Below are positions 8,931-17,687 of a DNA stretch of 64,000 nucleotides, piece by piece. This stretch comes from Liquorilactobacillus hordei DSM 19519 (GTDB taxonomy: Bacteria > Bacillota > Bacilli > Lactobacillales > Lactobacillaceae), in NCBI RefSeq assembly GCF_019443985.1, contig NZ_CP049303.1:124001-188000 (forward strand), given 5' to 3'. The notes below the pieces were generated by a model that worked only from the letters and a program-made list of their open reading frames with translations, ran no database searches and was not told where the DNA came from. Both the position numbers and the translations under genes were made by a program. How positions within the stretch are numbered: position 1 is the stretch's first letter; every line of letters begins with the position of its first letter.

Positions 8931-8971
8931 CCCATAAGAAGTTTACCTTCTTAATAACGATCATATTATTC

Positions 8972-10632
8972 CCTGAATTATTCATAGTTCATTAAAAGCC
9001 CGTCAGTTTTCGTATTTTTTCGAAAACTGACGGGTATGTCTTTATCTTTTGCTGAAATACTATGTTTATAAGTTCTAGCTAGTGAGATTTTTCAACTAAC
9101 TCAGAATTGCTTTGAATTTTTGGATACACTTGTCCCTTGGTTGTACAGATTTTTTTAATTTTGCCGGTTATTCAATAGCCTGGATACGCTGTAGAACCTG
9201 GTAGAACAGTCGATGGTAAACATGATACGAGCTCAGTCGCAACTGAATGCGTCGGCCAGTATGCACGACACGTGCCGCAAATTTGAATAAACGGATCCGC
9301 AATGTGCTAACGCACAAACCTGAATCATGTTTTGTCAGTGCTAGCTGCTTTAAAAAGTTGACAATATTGTAAGCCAGTACACTAACCATCATCCGGGCAG
9401 CGTTGGCATTAAACGTTGAACTATCAGTCTTATCGAAAAAGAAACCTGCTTTAGCTTCTTTGATGTAATTTTCCATTTGGCCGCGTTTGTGATACAGTTC
9501 AAAGGCTGTTTCAGCCGTTAAATTAGTCAGATTAGTAACGATAAATTCATGTGAAAAGATCAGTTCACCGGCTGCTCGAGTTGATTTAACATAGATCTGC
9601 CGCGGCTTAGGCCACGATGCTGATTGATAGATTTCAGAGTAGTAGTGAGTCTCTTTCTCTTGCCACTGGGTTTGATCACTGATCTTGACGAACTTTTCAG
9701 CTAGATTCTGCAGTTTCCGATTGCGTTTGAGTCGAATAATGTAAAACACATCGTCGGCTTCACAGACATCGTAAACTTCTGGCGTGGCGAAGCCACTATC
9801 ACCACGAACCAGAATGTCAGTCGTGGGCAGCTGAGTTTGATAATGCTTTAATAGTGGTGTTAAAAAAGCTTTTACATCTTTGCTGGTGTAGGCATTTCCA
9901 GGACGCAAGACAGCTTTCAATAAGTTACCATCTTGATCAGTTGCCAGTAATGGATGATATCCTTCAGTACCATAATGTGCGTTGTAGTTAGTGGCTTCCT
10001 GTTTGCCATAAGTGTCTGAGTGAGTCGAATCGATATCAATAATCGTGGCTGTCTGGTTGGTTAATAGTCGAACACGGTCGATCAAAGCCTCATTTAAAGT
10101 CTGTAATGTGCTAACACTATCTTTATCAAAGCGTTGCCAAAAACGTGATATTGTTGCTTGTGAAGCCAAAGACGGTTTATCCAATAATAATTTAAAAAGC
10201 GGTTCTTTTTCTAAAAAAGTTGCCGCAGAATCTGTGCTATAACCGGCAATAATCTGAAGAGTTAACTGTCTTAAGATACTAGAATTACTGTGTTGACAAT
10301 ATCGTCGCTGGTCATTGAACCTCAATAGTTTATCGGCCAAGTTGGTGAACTGAAACTTTGCCATCAGTTCTACACACAATGTTAGCCCGCCATCGGAAGA
10401 TAATTGACCACCCGTATGCGATACTAAAATATTCTTGTTGAAATTGAATGCCATTTCCTGTAAAGTTTTCAATGTAGAGTCCTCTTCTCTCATGTGGTTT
10501 TGTTTAGCAATTTAACTATACCAGAGCTGAGGCTCTTTTTGTGCACTTAAAAGGTGAAAATGCAAAATGCCCATCAAACGCGTGAAGCATGTGTTTGATG
10601 GGTATCTTGTGTATTTTTGTGAATAAATCAGG
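8972..10632 (-). mobile_element. IS1380-family insertion sequence, copy 1
   Basis: The 1,661-bp element is bounded by inverted ends, CCTGAATTATTCA at 8972 and the complement of CCTGATTTATTCA ending at 10632. It is flanked by a 5-bp direct repeat TATTC (8967-8971 and 10633-10637). It holds one transposase gene on the minus strand. Near each end is a strong hairpin: a perfect 14-bp stem at 8999-9034, and a 10-bp stem at 10570-10602, which may block incoming transcription. No difference from copy 2 (15292-16952) was seen. It lies between flgL and hag. Confidence 0.92.
9168..10493 (-). CDS. IS1380-family transposase, copy 1
   Basis: This 441-residue DDE transposase carries motifs typical of the IS1380 family: a first Asp region IDIDSTHSDTYGKQ (about 153-166), a second Asp in LVRGDSGFATPEVYD, and a Glu in HKRGQMENYIKEAK. 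The C-terminus is Arg-rich. Protein and DNA appear identical to copy 2, which implies recent transposition and probably an active enzyme. Its base composition is more GC-rich than the neighbouring flagellar genes, as expected of a mobile gene. It is transcribed in the same direction as the motility operon. Confidence 0.95.
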   Translation of the reverse strand: MREEDSTLKTLQEMAFNFNKNILVSHTGGQLSSDGGLTLCVELMAKFQFTNLADKLLRFNDQRRYCQHSNSSILRQLTLQIIAGYSTDSAATFLEKEPLFKLLLDKPSLASQATISRFWQRFDKDSVSTLQTLNEALIDRVRLLTNQTATIIDIDSTHSDTYGKQEATNYNAHYGTEGYHPLLATDQDGNLLKAVLRPGNAYTSKDVKAFLTPLLKHYQTQLPTTDILVRGDSGFATPEVYDVCEADDVFYIIRLKRNRKLQNLAEKFVKISDQTQWQEKETHYYSEIYQSASWPKPRQIYVKSTRAAGELIFSHEFIVTNLTNLTAETAFELYHKRGQMENYIKEAKAGFFFDKTDSSTFNANAARMMVSVLAYNIVNFLKQLALTKHDSGLCVSTLRIRLFKFAARVVHTGRRIQLRLSSYHVYHRLFYQVLQRIQAIE

Positions 10633-10652
10633 TATTCTTAGACATATTAAAT

Positions 10653-11579
10653 TTAATCCAAATAATTTAACACCGTTGTCTGCATAATCTTAGTCCCCAT
10701 CGCAATTGTTGCTTGATAAGCTGTCATTTGGTTCTGATATTCCATGTACTTTGAAGCCACATCAACATCTTGCTTATCAGATATTTCCTCTTTCAAGTTA
10801 AGTGTTTCTGTACTGTTTCTGGATTGTGCCGCACTCAGCCTATTCTCCAAAGCCCCAACTTGTGACCGTACCGAAGTGATATTATCGCTCAAGTTGTCAA
10901 ACCTCGATAATAAATCACCTGACAGTTGTGTTTTATCATCCGAATTAAGCGCACTAACCAAATCATTGAAATATGTTCCTAGATTATCGTCTTTACCAGT
11001 AGTTTTATCATGGGTATTCATCAAATTATTACCGTTGGATAGTAAATCAACTGATACGCCTTCAGATATCTCGCGCGGTAAATTTTGGTCTGTTCCTTGA
11101 TAATCGATTCCAGTAATATCACCATCACTATTTTTTTTAACTACATATGGTGGTGTATTAGTGTTACTGCCACCAAAAATATAACGTCCATCGAAATTTG
11201 TATTCAATGTATCAACCAATTCTGAAATTGACTGTTGAATCTCATCTTTATTTGCTTTCACTTCATCTGTACCTGCAGTTGCTGTCGCTGAAGACTGAAC
11301 TAATGTCCGAATTCTCAACATTGTTGTGCCAGCATCATTTAACGCAGAATCCTGTACTTGAGTCCATGAGATAGCATCATTAATAGTCTTCGAATACATC
11401 TGGTTTTGATCAAGTGCAACATTCAGTCCCATAATTTTCGAAACCAGCAAAGGATTGTCAGACGACTTGCTGACTTCCTTAAAACTCGATAACTGATTCA
11501 TCGTTTTTTGAACTTTACTAGAATTAGTCCCTAGATTCTTAATAAAGTCACTATACATAATATTGTTTGAAATTCTCAT
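10653..11579 (-). CDS. flgL: Hook-filament junction protein FlgL
   Basis: The 308-residue protein shares flagellin-like ends: MRISNNIMYSDFIKNLGTNS and LNLKEEISDKQDVDVASKYMEYQNQMTAYQATIAMGTKIMQTTVLNYLD. It forms the second junction ring (HAP3) between hook and filament. It follows flgK by 7 bp and is the last gene of flgM-flgN-flgK-flgL. The IS copy 1 boundary is only 20 bp after the stop codon, so the gene itself is intact but has lost its original 3' neighbourhood. Confidence 0.95.
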   Translation of the reverse strand: MRISNNIMYSDFIKNLGTNSSKVQKTMNQLSSFKEVSKSSDNPLLVSKIMGLNVALDQNQMYSKTINDAISWTQVQDSALNDAGTTMLRIRTLVQSSATATAGTDEVKANKDEIQQSISELVDTLNTNFDGRYIFGGSNTNTPPYVVKKNSDGDITGIDYQGTDQNLPREISEGVSVDLLSNGNNLMNTHDKTTGKDDNLGTYFNDLVSALNSDDKTQLSGDLLSRFDNLSDNITSVRSQVGALENRLSAAQSRNSTETLNLKEEISDKQDVDVASKYMEYQNQMTAYQATIAMGTKIMQTTVLNYLD

Positions 11580-11586
11580 TTGCTTT

Positions 11587-13110
11587 CTATACCCCCGTTC
11601 TGTTAATCAACGTGTCCAGCATTTCGGATACCACAGACAGCAAACGTGCATTTGCTTGGAAGCCTTGCTGAAATTTAATAACATCTGACATTTCTTCGTT
11701 CAAGGAGACTCCCGAAACAGATTCATTTTTGTACTCTAATTGATTTAATAACGAGAGCTGTGCAGCAGAAGTATTATCGGCTTGCTGCTTAGAGATACCA
11801 TTTTTAGTTACAATATTATTAAAGTCATCTGCATATGTTGATCCACTAGCACTATCCTTGAAGGTCATACTTGTCGCATCATACGAACCAAGCTGTGTAT
11901 CATCAACGGGTTGGCCGAATTTAACTGTTGCGAGTTTTGCAATTGCTAATGCCTTTGATCCATCGCCTGAGAGATTTGTTCGTCCAACAGACATCGATTG
12001 AGGATTATTTGTTACTGCATCACTGACTTTAAAATTTAACGCATAGTTCTGGGGATCATCGCCCATTTCAAAGAATCCAGTTGTACTAGACTTTCCATCA
12101 GTATAAATCGTATTGACCGTTTTTGTAATTGTACTAACAAAATCATTAAGTTCATCGGTTCGCTTTTGAATTTCATTTACCGAACTCTGTAATCCACCAA
12201 TTGTTCCTGATGCAATATCAAGTTGGCTATACGACTTGGCACCACTAGTTCCATCAGTACTAATCAATACTGTTCCAACTGAGTAATCACCTGTTATTTT
12301 CTCCATACTAGAGACAGTATCTCCGCCAAAAGCAATACTGGATTGTCCATTAGTGGACTCCATGACTGTACTCAAAGTCGCACGTGTATCCTTGGTAAGA
12401 ATATCTTGGCCCCCCAACTGAATTGAGGCTCTTCCATAACCATCAATTGAAGTGGAAATATCTGCCAGTCCAGAGATATCCTTCAGTAAGCTATCCCGTG
12501 AATCCAATAAATCATTGGGAGTTTCACCTTGACTCGACATGTTATATATTTGTTCATTCAATGTTTGTAGTTGTTTAACCTTCTCATTAAAATCCAAGGT
12601 ATTCTTGGCAACACTTTGAACTGAATCGTCCTTCAATTGCTCGATATTCTTGGCCATTCCTCTGATAGTATCACCAAGAGTACTTGCATTTTCAACTACT
12701 AATGTCTTAGCAGTTCCAAGTTCAGGATTGTTTCCAAGCTGCGTCCAGCTACTAGTTAACGTTGAGAGTTGTTTTATCACACCATTGTCAGAGGGTTCAT
12801 TAAATGTCTCTTCTAGTTGTCCGAGAGTATCCGATTTTTGATTGTAAAACTGATACTGTGAGTTAGCACTTCTAATTTGATTTCTCACAAAATCATCAAC
12901 AACACGTGTAATTTTTGCAGTCTTAACTCCAGTGCCCATAGTCCCAACACCAGTAATCGTGTAAGGTGGAGTAGTCTGCAGTTGTACACGCTGCCTAGAG
13001 TAACCGTCCGTATTCGTATTTGCAATATTATGGCTACTGGTTTGTAATGCCACTTGATTAGCACTCATCCCAGTTGTTGCTGTATTTAACGTTCCAAATA
13101 AACCTGACAT
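11587..13110 (-). CDS. flgK: Hook-associated protein FlgK
   Basis: The 507-residue protein begins with the rod/hook signature (SGLFGTLNTATTGMSANQVALQTSSHNIANTNTDGYSRQR, residues 2-41) and ends with the matching C-terminal helix (NEEMSDVIKFQQGFQANARLLSVVSEMLDTLINRTGV). It forms the first junction ring (HAP1) joining hook to filament. Length is normal for the family. It lies 12 bp after flgN, which encodes its likely export chaperone, and 7 bp before flgL. Confidence 0.95.
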   Translation of the reverse strand: MSGLFGTLNTATTGMSANQVALQTSSHNIANTNTDGYSRQRVQLQTTPPYTITGVGTMGTGVKTAKITRVVDDFVRNQIRSANSQYQFYNQKSDTLGQLEETFNEPSDNGVIKQLSTLTSSWTQLGNNPELGTAKTLVVENASTLGDTIRGMAKNIEQLKDDSVQSVAKNTLDFNEKVKQLQTLNEQIYNMSSQGETPNDLLDSRDSLLKDISGLADISTSIDGYGRASIQLGGQDILTKDTRATLSTVMESTNGQSSIAFGGDTVSSMEKITGDYSVGTVLISTDGTSGAKSYSQLDIASGTIGGLQSSVNEIQKRTDELNDFVSTITKTVNTIYTDGKSSTTGFFEMGDDPQNYALNFKVSDAVTNNPQSMSVGRTNLSGDGSKALAIAKLATVKFGQPVDDTQLGSYDATSMTFKDSASGSTYADDFNNIVTKNGISKQQADNTSAAQLSLLNQLEYKNESVSGVSLNEEMSDVIKFQQGFQANARLLSVVSEMLDTLINRTGV

Positions 13111-13122
13111 TTTATCTACCTC

Positions 13123-13482
13123 TCAAACTTCTTCATCAATCAAATTGGTGCGAATCTCACCCTTAACTTGTGCACTTTTAGAGTACGTCCCAGCTGAATT
13201 TCCAAGATTCTTCTTAATTGTTGTCATCAACATATTTTGATAAGACATTGCTTGTTGTGTGAGCAAAAGATTCTCTTCCTGCTGCACTTTAATCTTAGTG
13301 ATCAGCCCGCGTGCCTTCTCCGAAACATCCCCGTGATACTCTTCTAAGATCTTTACAAAGTTTTCTTTCTCTGACAACAAGCTGATGAGGTTCTCCCCAT
13401 CGTCCTTGATTAGATAGGTTCTTTCCTTCTTTAATAGTCTAACAAAGCTTCCCAAATGGCGTTCGAATTCTCTTGTCTGCAT
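13123..13482 (-). CDS. flgN: FlgN-type export chaperone
   Basis: This 119-residue helical protein starts FERHLGSFVRLLKKERTYLIKDDGENLISLLSEKENFVK, the pattern of the FlgN family, which binds FlgK and FlgL before export. The position between flgM and flgK is the standard arrangement in Bacillota. Its start is 1 bp from the flgM stop, suggesting translational coupling. Confidence 0.88.
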   Translation of the reverse strand: MQTREFERHLGSFVRLLKKERTYLIKDDGENLISLLSEKENFVKILEEYHGDVSEKARGLITKIKVQQEENLLLTQQAMSYQNMLMTTIKKNLGNSAGTYSKSAQVKGEIRTNLIDEEV

Positions 13483-13483
13483 A

Positions 13484-13795
13484 CTAGTCTTCCTTTTGTA
13501 TATTGACTTGTGCCATCATTCGTTTGGCGATATCCTCTGCTGATATCTTATAATTTCCACTATTAATTGCATTCTTTAGAGTTGCAACCTTGTTTAAATC
13601 AATTCCAGGTTCAACATGAGCACCTTGCATTATCTTTTGTGCCTTTTCTGATAATTCAACACTTGTTGACTCTTTAGACGACTTATTAGAAGTTTGATTC
13701 TTGTCTGCAGCCAATTGTGTATTCTTTGAAAGCTTGGCAGCTTGTTCTCCATATATATTAGTTCCTTGATAACCATCGATCTTCAAAATGTCCAA
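13484..13795 (-). CDS. flgM: Anti-sigma-28 factor FlgM
   Basis: The 103-residue protein has a disordered polar N-terminal half (Lys/Ser/Asn/Thr-rich) and a C-terminal sigma-binding half (VELSEKAQKIM ... IDLNKVATLKNAINSGNYKISAEDIAKRMM) typical of FlgM. It holds SigD inactive until export through the finished hook lowers its level. It is the first gene of the flgM-flgN-flgK-flgL unit and has its own sigma-28-type promoter, which creates negative feedback on SigD. Confidence 0.92.
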   Translation of the reverse strand: MDILKIDGYQGTNIYGEQAAKLSKNTQLAADKNQTSNKSSKESTSVELSEKAQKIMQGAHVEPGIDLNKVATLKNAINSGNYKISAEDIAKRMMAQVNIQKED

Positions 13796-13825
13796 CTCCT
13801 TTCTTCAAAAAGTATCATATATTTA

Positions 13826-13851
13826 ATATCGGCACAATAAAAAAAAGTTAA
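13826..13851 (-). promoter_or_regulatory. Sigma-28 promoter of flgM
   Basis: The minus strand reads TTAA (13851-13848), 14 bases, then GCCGATAT (13833-13826). The -10 is a perfect consensus and the -35 differs by one base. It ends about 30 bases before the flgM start. The -35 lies inside the left arm of the fliY terminator hairpin. Confidence 0.75.
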
Positions 13852-13878
13852 ACCTCTTTCGTTCAACTTTTTTTATTG
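13835..13878. terminator. Terminator after fliY, both directions possible
   Basis: The arms CAAT-A8-GTT (13835-13849) and AAC-T7-ATTG (13865-13878) form a long AT-rich stem with a one-base bulge, flanked by A and T tracts. It sits 17 bases after the fliY stop codon, between fliY and flgM, and overlaps the flgM promoter. Confidence 0.7.
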
Positions 13879-13895
13879 CTTTCACTTAATTTATT

Positions 13896-15008
13896 CTACT
13901 TAAGACGATTTATTCTCTGCGTTGGGGATAAAATATTAGTTATCCTAATACCAAAGTTCTCATTGATTACCACTACTTCACCAGTAGCAATTGGCTTCCC
14001 ATTAAGTAGTATCTCCAAAGGTTCATCAGTCAATCGATCTAATTCAATAACAGATCCTGTCCCAAAAGATAAAATATCGCGGACTTTTTTCTCGCTTCGA
14101 CCCAAAACAACACTTAGATTTAATGGAACATCCAATAATAAATCTAGATTGTCTCCTTCAGCTTTTCGCTCATCTTTCAGTACTTGGAATTCTGGCTTGC
14201 TCACCTCAACTGGCTTTTCAACAACTGGTTCTGCTTGTGGTTGTGAAGTTGTTGTTGCTGGTTCTACAATTTTTTCTGCACTTGTTTGAGCAGCAGCTTC
14301 AACTTCAGGCTCTTCTTCGTTTCTAACGGTTGTTGCCGTGTCAGAAAGCATCGCCTTTGCAATATCTTCCACCATATCTGCAGTAAAAATCTGCATAATT
14401 TCACTTTCAATTAAACCCTCAACGGACAATGAAAATGAAATACGGTATACATCAGCATTACTATCAAGATTATCGTAGTGAACGGCTTCTGGATCTTCCC
14501 ATAACTTAACATTCGGTGGTAAAATATCAACCTTACGATTTATCATGGTTGCCATAGATGTCGATGCCGAACCAATCATTTGGTTCATTGCTTCTGCAAC
14601 TGCACTTAATTCCAAATCAGTAAATTGTTCATTCTCAGGCTTACCATCTCCGCCCATCATTAAATCAGCAATTATAACTGCATCTTTAACTTCGAGAAGT
14701 AATAAGTTTGAGCCAACCAATCCTTCTTTAAAACCAACAACAGTTGAAACCTTAGGTGTATCTATTGCACCTAAAATATCACCAAATTTTGTTGCTTCGA
14801 CTCTTGGAGTAGTGATACTTACACGTTTATTTAAAATAGATGACAGGGTTGTTGCCGCCTGTGACATCGATATATTTCCTACTTCTCCAATAATATCTTG
14901 TCTTGTTTTTTCATCAATATCACTTGTTACTTCAGCAGTATCGCTTGTACCTGCTCCTGCTCCTGCCATCATTGCATCAATTTCTTCTTGTGATAGACTG
15001 TCACTCAT
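13896..15008 (-). CDS. fliY: Flagellar motor switch phosphatase FliY
   Basis: FliY of 370 residues. An N-terminal CheY-binding peptide (LSQEEIDAMM) is followed by a CheC-like phosphatase domain (about 30-225, with the EVGNISMSQA and ELSAVAEAMNQMIGSA active-site helices). A Pro/Glu/Ala/Thr-rich linker (about 228-275) leads to a C-terminal SpoA/FliN domain (LLLDVPLNLSVVLGRSEKKVRDIL ... IRITNIL). It joins the rotor C-ring and dephosphorylates CheY-P. Its ATG overlaps the fliM stop (ATGA), so it was translationally coupled to fliM. With fliM interrupted by an IS, FliY expression may be reduced by polarity. Confidence 0.94.
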   Translation of the reverse strand: MSDSLSQEEIDAMMAGAGAGTSDTAEVTSDIDEKTRQDIIGEVGNISMSQAATTLSSILNKRVSITTPRVEATKFGDILGAIDTPKVSTVVGFKEGLVGSNLLLLEVKDAVIIADLMMGGDGKPENEQFTDLELSAVAEAMNQMIGSASTSMATMINRKVDILPPNVKLWEDPEAVHYDNLDSNADVYRISFSLSVEGLIESEIMQIFTADMVEDIAKAMLSDTATTVRNEEEPEVEAAAQTSAEKIVEPATTTSQPQAEPVVEKPVEVSKPEFQVLKDERKAEGDNLDLLLDVPLNLSVVLGRSEKKVRDILSFGTGSVIELDRLTDEPLEILLNGKPIATGEVVVINENFGIRITNILSPTQRINRLK

Positions 15009-15291
15009 TGAGTTTCCCCCTCTAACTTGTCGATTAATTCTACAGCAATCTGATTATTTTTCTTACCCAATTTGACACTATAATACGGACTGCCTTCAAC
15101 ATACGAATCAAGCGGCTCGTTAATCTTACTATCTAACTTCAAAATATCTCCTGGCTCAAGGTGTAAGAAGTTCGATAACTCCAACTCCGATTCACCTAAG
15201 ACTACTTGTAAGTCAAGTCCAATATTGTTCATACTTTCTTTTAACTTACGTTCATCATTTGCACTATACTCTTGATTTGAGTCGAACCAAT

Positions 15292-16952
15292 CCTGAATTA
15301 TTCATAGTTCATTAAAAGCCCGTCAGTTTTCGTATTTTTTCGAAAACTGACGGGTATGTCTTTATCTTTTGCTGAAATACTATGTTTATAAGTTCTAGCT
15401 AGTGAGATTTTTCAACTAACTCAGAATTGCTTTGAATTTTTGGATACACTTGTCCCTTGGTTGTACAGATTTTTTTAATTTTGCCGGTTATTCAATAGCC
15501 TGGATACGCTGTAGAACCTGGTAGAACAGTCGATGGTAAACATGATACGAGCTCAGTCGCAACTGAATGCGTCGGCCAGTATGCACGACACGTGCCGCAA
15601 ATTTGAATAAACGGATCCGCAATGTGCTAACGCACAAACCTGAATCATGTTTTGTCAGTGCTAGCTGCTTTAAAAAGTTGACAATATTGTAAGCCAGTAC
15701 ACTAACCATCATCCGGGCAGCGTTGGCATTAAACGTTGAACTATCAGTCTTATCGAAAAAGAAACCTGCTTTAGCTTCTTTGATGTAATTTTCCATTTGG
15801 CCGCGTTTGTGATACAGTTCAAAGGCTGTTTCAGCCGTTAAATTAGTCAGATTAGTAACGATAAATTCATGTGAAAAGATCAGTTCACCGGCTGCTCGAG
15901 TTGATTTAACATAGATCTGCCGCGGCTTAGGCCACGATGCTGATTGATAGATTTCAGAGTAGTAGTGAGTCTCTTTCTCTTGCCACTGGGTTTGATCACT
16001 GATCTTGACGAACTTTTCAGCTAGATTCTGCAGTTTCCGATTGCGTTTGAGTCGAATAATGTAAAACACATCGTCGGCTTCACAGACATCGTAAACTTCT
16101 GGCGTGGCGAAGCCACTATCACCACGAACCAGAATGTCAGTCGTGGGCAGCTGAGTTTGATAATGCTTTAATAGTGGTGTTAAAAAAGCTTTTACATCTT
16201 TGCTGGTGTAGGCATTTCCAGGACGCAAGACAGCTTTCAATAAGTTACCATCTTGATCAGTTGCCAGTAATGGATGATATCCTTCAGTACCATAATGTGC
16301 GTTGTAGTTAGTGGCTTCCTGTTTGCCATAAGTGTCTGAGTGAGTCGAATCGATATCAATAATCGTGGCTGTCTGGTTGGTTAATAGTCGAACACGGTCG
16401 ATCAAAGCCTCATTTAAAGTCTGTAATGTGCTAACACTATCTTTATCAAAGCGTTGCCAAAAACGTGATATTGTTGCTTGTGAAGCCAAAGACGGTTTAT
16501 CCAATAATAATTTAAAAAGCGGTTCTTTTTCTAAAAAAGTTGCCGCAGAATCTGTGCTATAACCGGCAATAATCTGAAGAGTTAACTGTCTTAAGATACT
16601 AGAATTACTGTGTTGACAATATCGTCGCTGGTCATTGAACCTCAATAGTTTATCGGCCAAGTTGGTGAACTGAAACTTTGCCATCAGTTCTACACACAAT
16701 GTTAGCCCGCCATCGGAAGATAATTGACCACCCGTATGCGATACTAAAATATTCTTGTTGAAATTGAATGCCATTTCCTGTAAAGTTTTCAATGTAGAGT
16801 CCTCTTCTCTCATGTGGTTTTGTTTAGCAATTTAACTATACCAGAGCTGAGGCTCTTTTTGTGCACTTAAAAGGTGAAAATGCAAAATGCCCATCAAACG
16901 CGTGAAGCATGTGTTTGATGGGTATCTTGTGTATTTTTGTGAATAAATCAGG
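15292..16952 (-). mobile_element. IS1380-family insertion sequence, copy 2, inside fliM
   Basis: The 1,661-bp element has the same CCTGA(A/T)TTATTCA ends as copy 1 and no difference was seen in reading. It is flanked by a 7-bp direct repeat AACCAAT (15285-15291 and 16953-16959). The transposase is on the minus strand, the same direction as the operon. The end hairpins lie at 15319-15354 and 16890-16922. The duplication is longer than the 5 bp beside copy 1 and than the 4-5 bp I know for IS1380, but the reconstruction of fliM confirms it. Confidence 0.95.
15488..16813 (-). CDS. IS1380-family transposase, copy 2
   Basis: This 441-residue DDE transposase is identical in sequence to the copy at 9168-10493, with the IDIDSTHSDTYGKQ, LVRGDSGF and HKRGQMENYIKEAK blocks intact. 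Its start codon lies about 140 bp inside the IS end. It interrupts fliM. Being intact and identical to the other copy, it could still mobilise either element. Confidence 0.95.
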   Translation of the reverse strand: MREEDSTLKTLQEMAFNFNKNILVSHTGGQLSSDGGLTLCVELMAKFQFTNLADKLLRFNDQRRYCQHSNSSILRQLTLQIIAGYSTDSAATFLEKEPLFKLLLDKPSLASQATISRFWQRFDKDSVSTLQTLNEALIDRVRLLTNQTATIIDIDSTHSDTYGKQEATNYNAHYGTEGYHPLLATDQDGNLLKAVLRPGNAYTSKDVKAFLTPLLKHYQTQLPTTDILVRGDSGFATPEVYDVCEADDVFYIIRLKRNRKLQNLAEKFVKISDQTQWQEKETHYYSEIYQSASWPKPRQIYVKSTRAAGELIFSHEFIVTNLTNLTAETAFELYHKRGQMENYIKEAKAGFFFDKTDSSTFNANAARMMVSVLAYNIVNFLKQLALTKHDSGLCVSTLRIRLFKFAARVVHTGRRIQLRLSSYHVYHRLFYQVLQRIQAIE

Positions 16953-17687
16953 AACCAATTATGAAAACTTAACTTATCTGTCAATCCTTCAAAGAAGACA
17001 TAAGGAACACAAATATTCACAAAACTATCAACATCACCTATCCTAACGGTAAATGTTATCATCACAACCGGCTCATTTGGTGACATATTCTGAAGTAATT
17101 GTGGGTTACTATCCAACTCATCAAATTCAGTCTGTAATTCAATAATATCTTTCCAAACATTCTCATAAATCTTGGTCATCTCAATAACGATTTCTTTTAA
17201 AAGTATCAATTCAATATCCGTAAAGGAATCTTTCTCCTTTAATGAGATATTCTCCTGCTTACCATTATCAGTTCCCCCACAAAGTAACTCCACAATCAGC
17301 ATGCAAAGCTGAGGATTCATTTCTAAAATCTGAATTCCTTTTAGTGGTTCAGAGTGGAAAAGTCCCAGTAAAGTAAAACGTGGTACTGAATGAATAAATT
17401 CATCGTAACTGACCTGCTCAATAGACGCCAGATTAAAACTGATATTTGAACGTAAGAGCGTCGAAAGAACATTACTACTAACCTTAGAAAAGTCCTCGAA
17501 AATCATGTGCAACGTATTGACATACTCTTTGGACAGCTTTGTTGGTCTTCTGAAATCATAGCTCTTTACTTTGAGTTCTTCTTTTTTTTCAGTTTTTTCT
17601 TCTACAATTTCACCGTTGTTCATTGCGTTCAACAGAGAATCAATTTCTTGTTGTGTCAATACTTGGTCCACTTTGATCCCTCACTTC

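Larger units (their letters stand above)
15005..17671 (-). pseudogene. fliM: fliM, motor switch protein, interrupted by an IS
   Basis: The 5' part (17671-16953) encodes FliM residues 1-239: the CheY-binding motif LTQQEIDSLLNAM, then the CheC-like middle domain. The 3' part (15284-15005) encodes the SpoA C-terminal domain. Between them lies the 1,661-bp IS flanked by AACCAAT on both sides. Joining the parts with one AACCAAT gives an unbroken 332-residue frame (...LSFHNWFDSNQEYSAND...), a normal FliM length. As it stands, the 5' fragment reads into the IS for about 40 foreign residues (stop at 16832). A 75-codon frame (ATG at 15232) covers the SpoA domain. FliM is essential for rotor switching and C-ring assembly, so loss of motility is expected. 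Confidence 0.95.

Noticed and set aside
14545..15075. Plus-strand frame of 176 codons across fliY/fliM
   Set aside because: It lies antisense to fliY, which has clear domains, and has no family resemblance or good ribosome-binding site. It is a shadow frame.
15005..15232. Independent 75-residue FliN gene
   Set aside because: Reconstruction shows it is the last part of fliM; a stand-alone role is kept only as a hypothesis.
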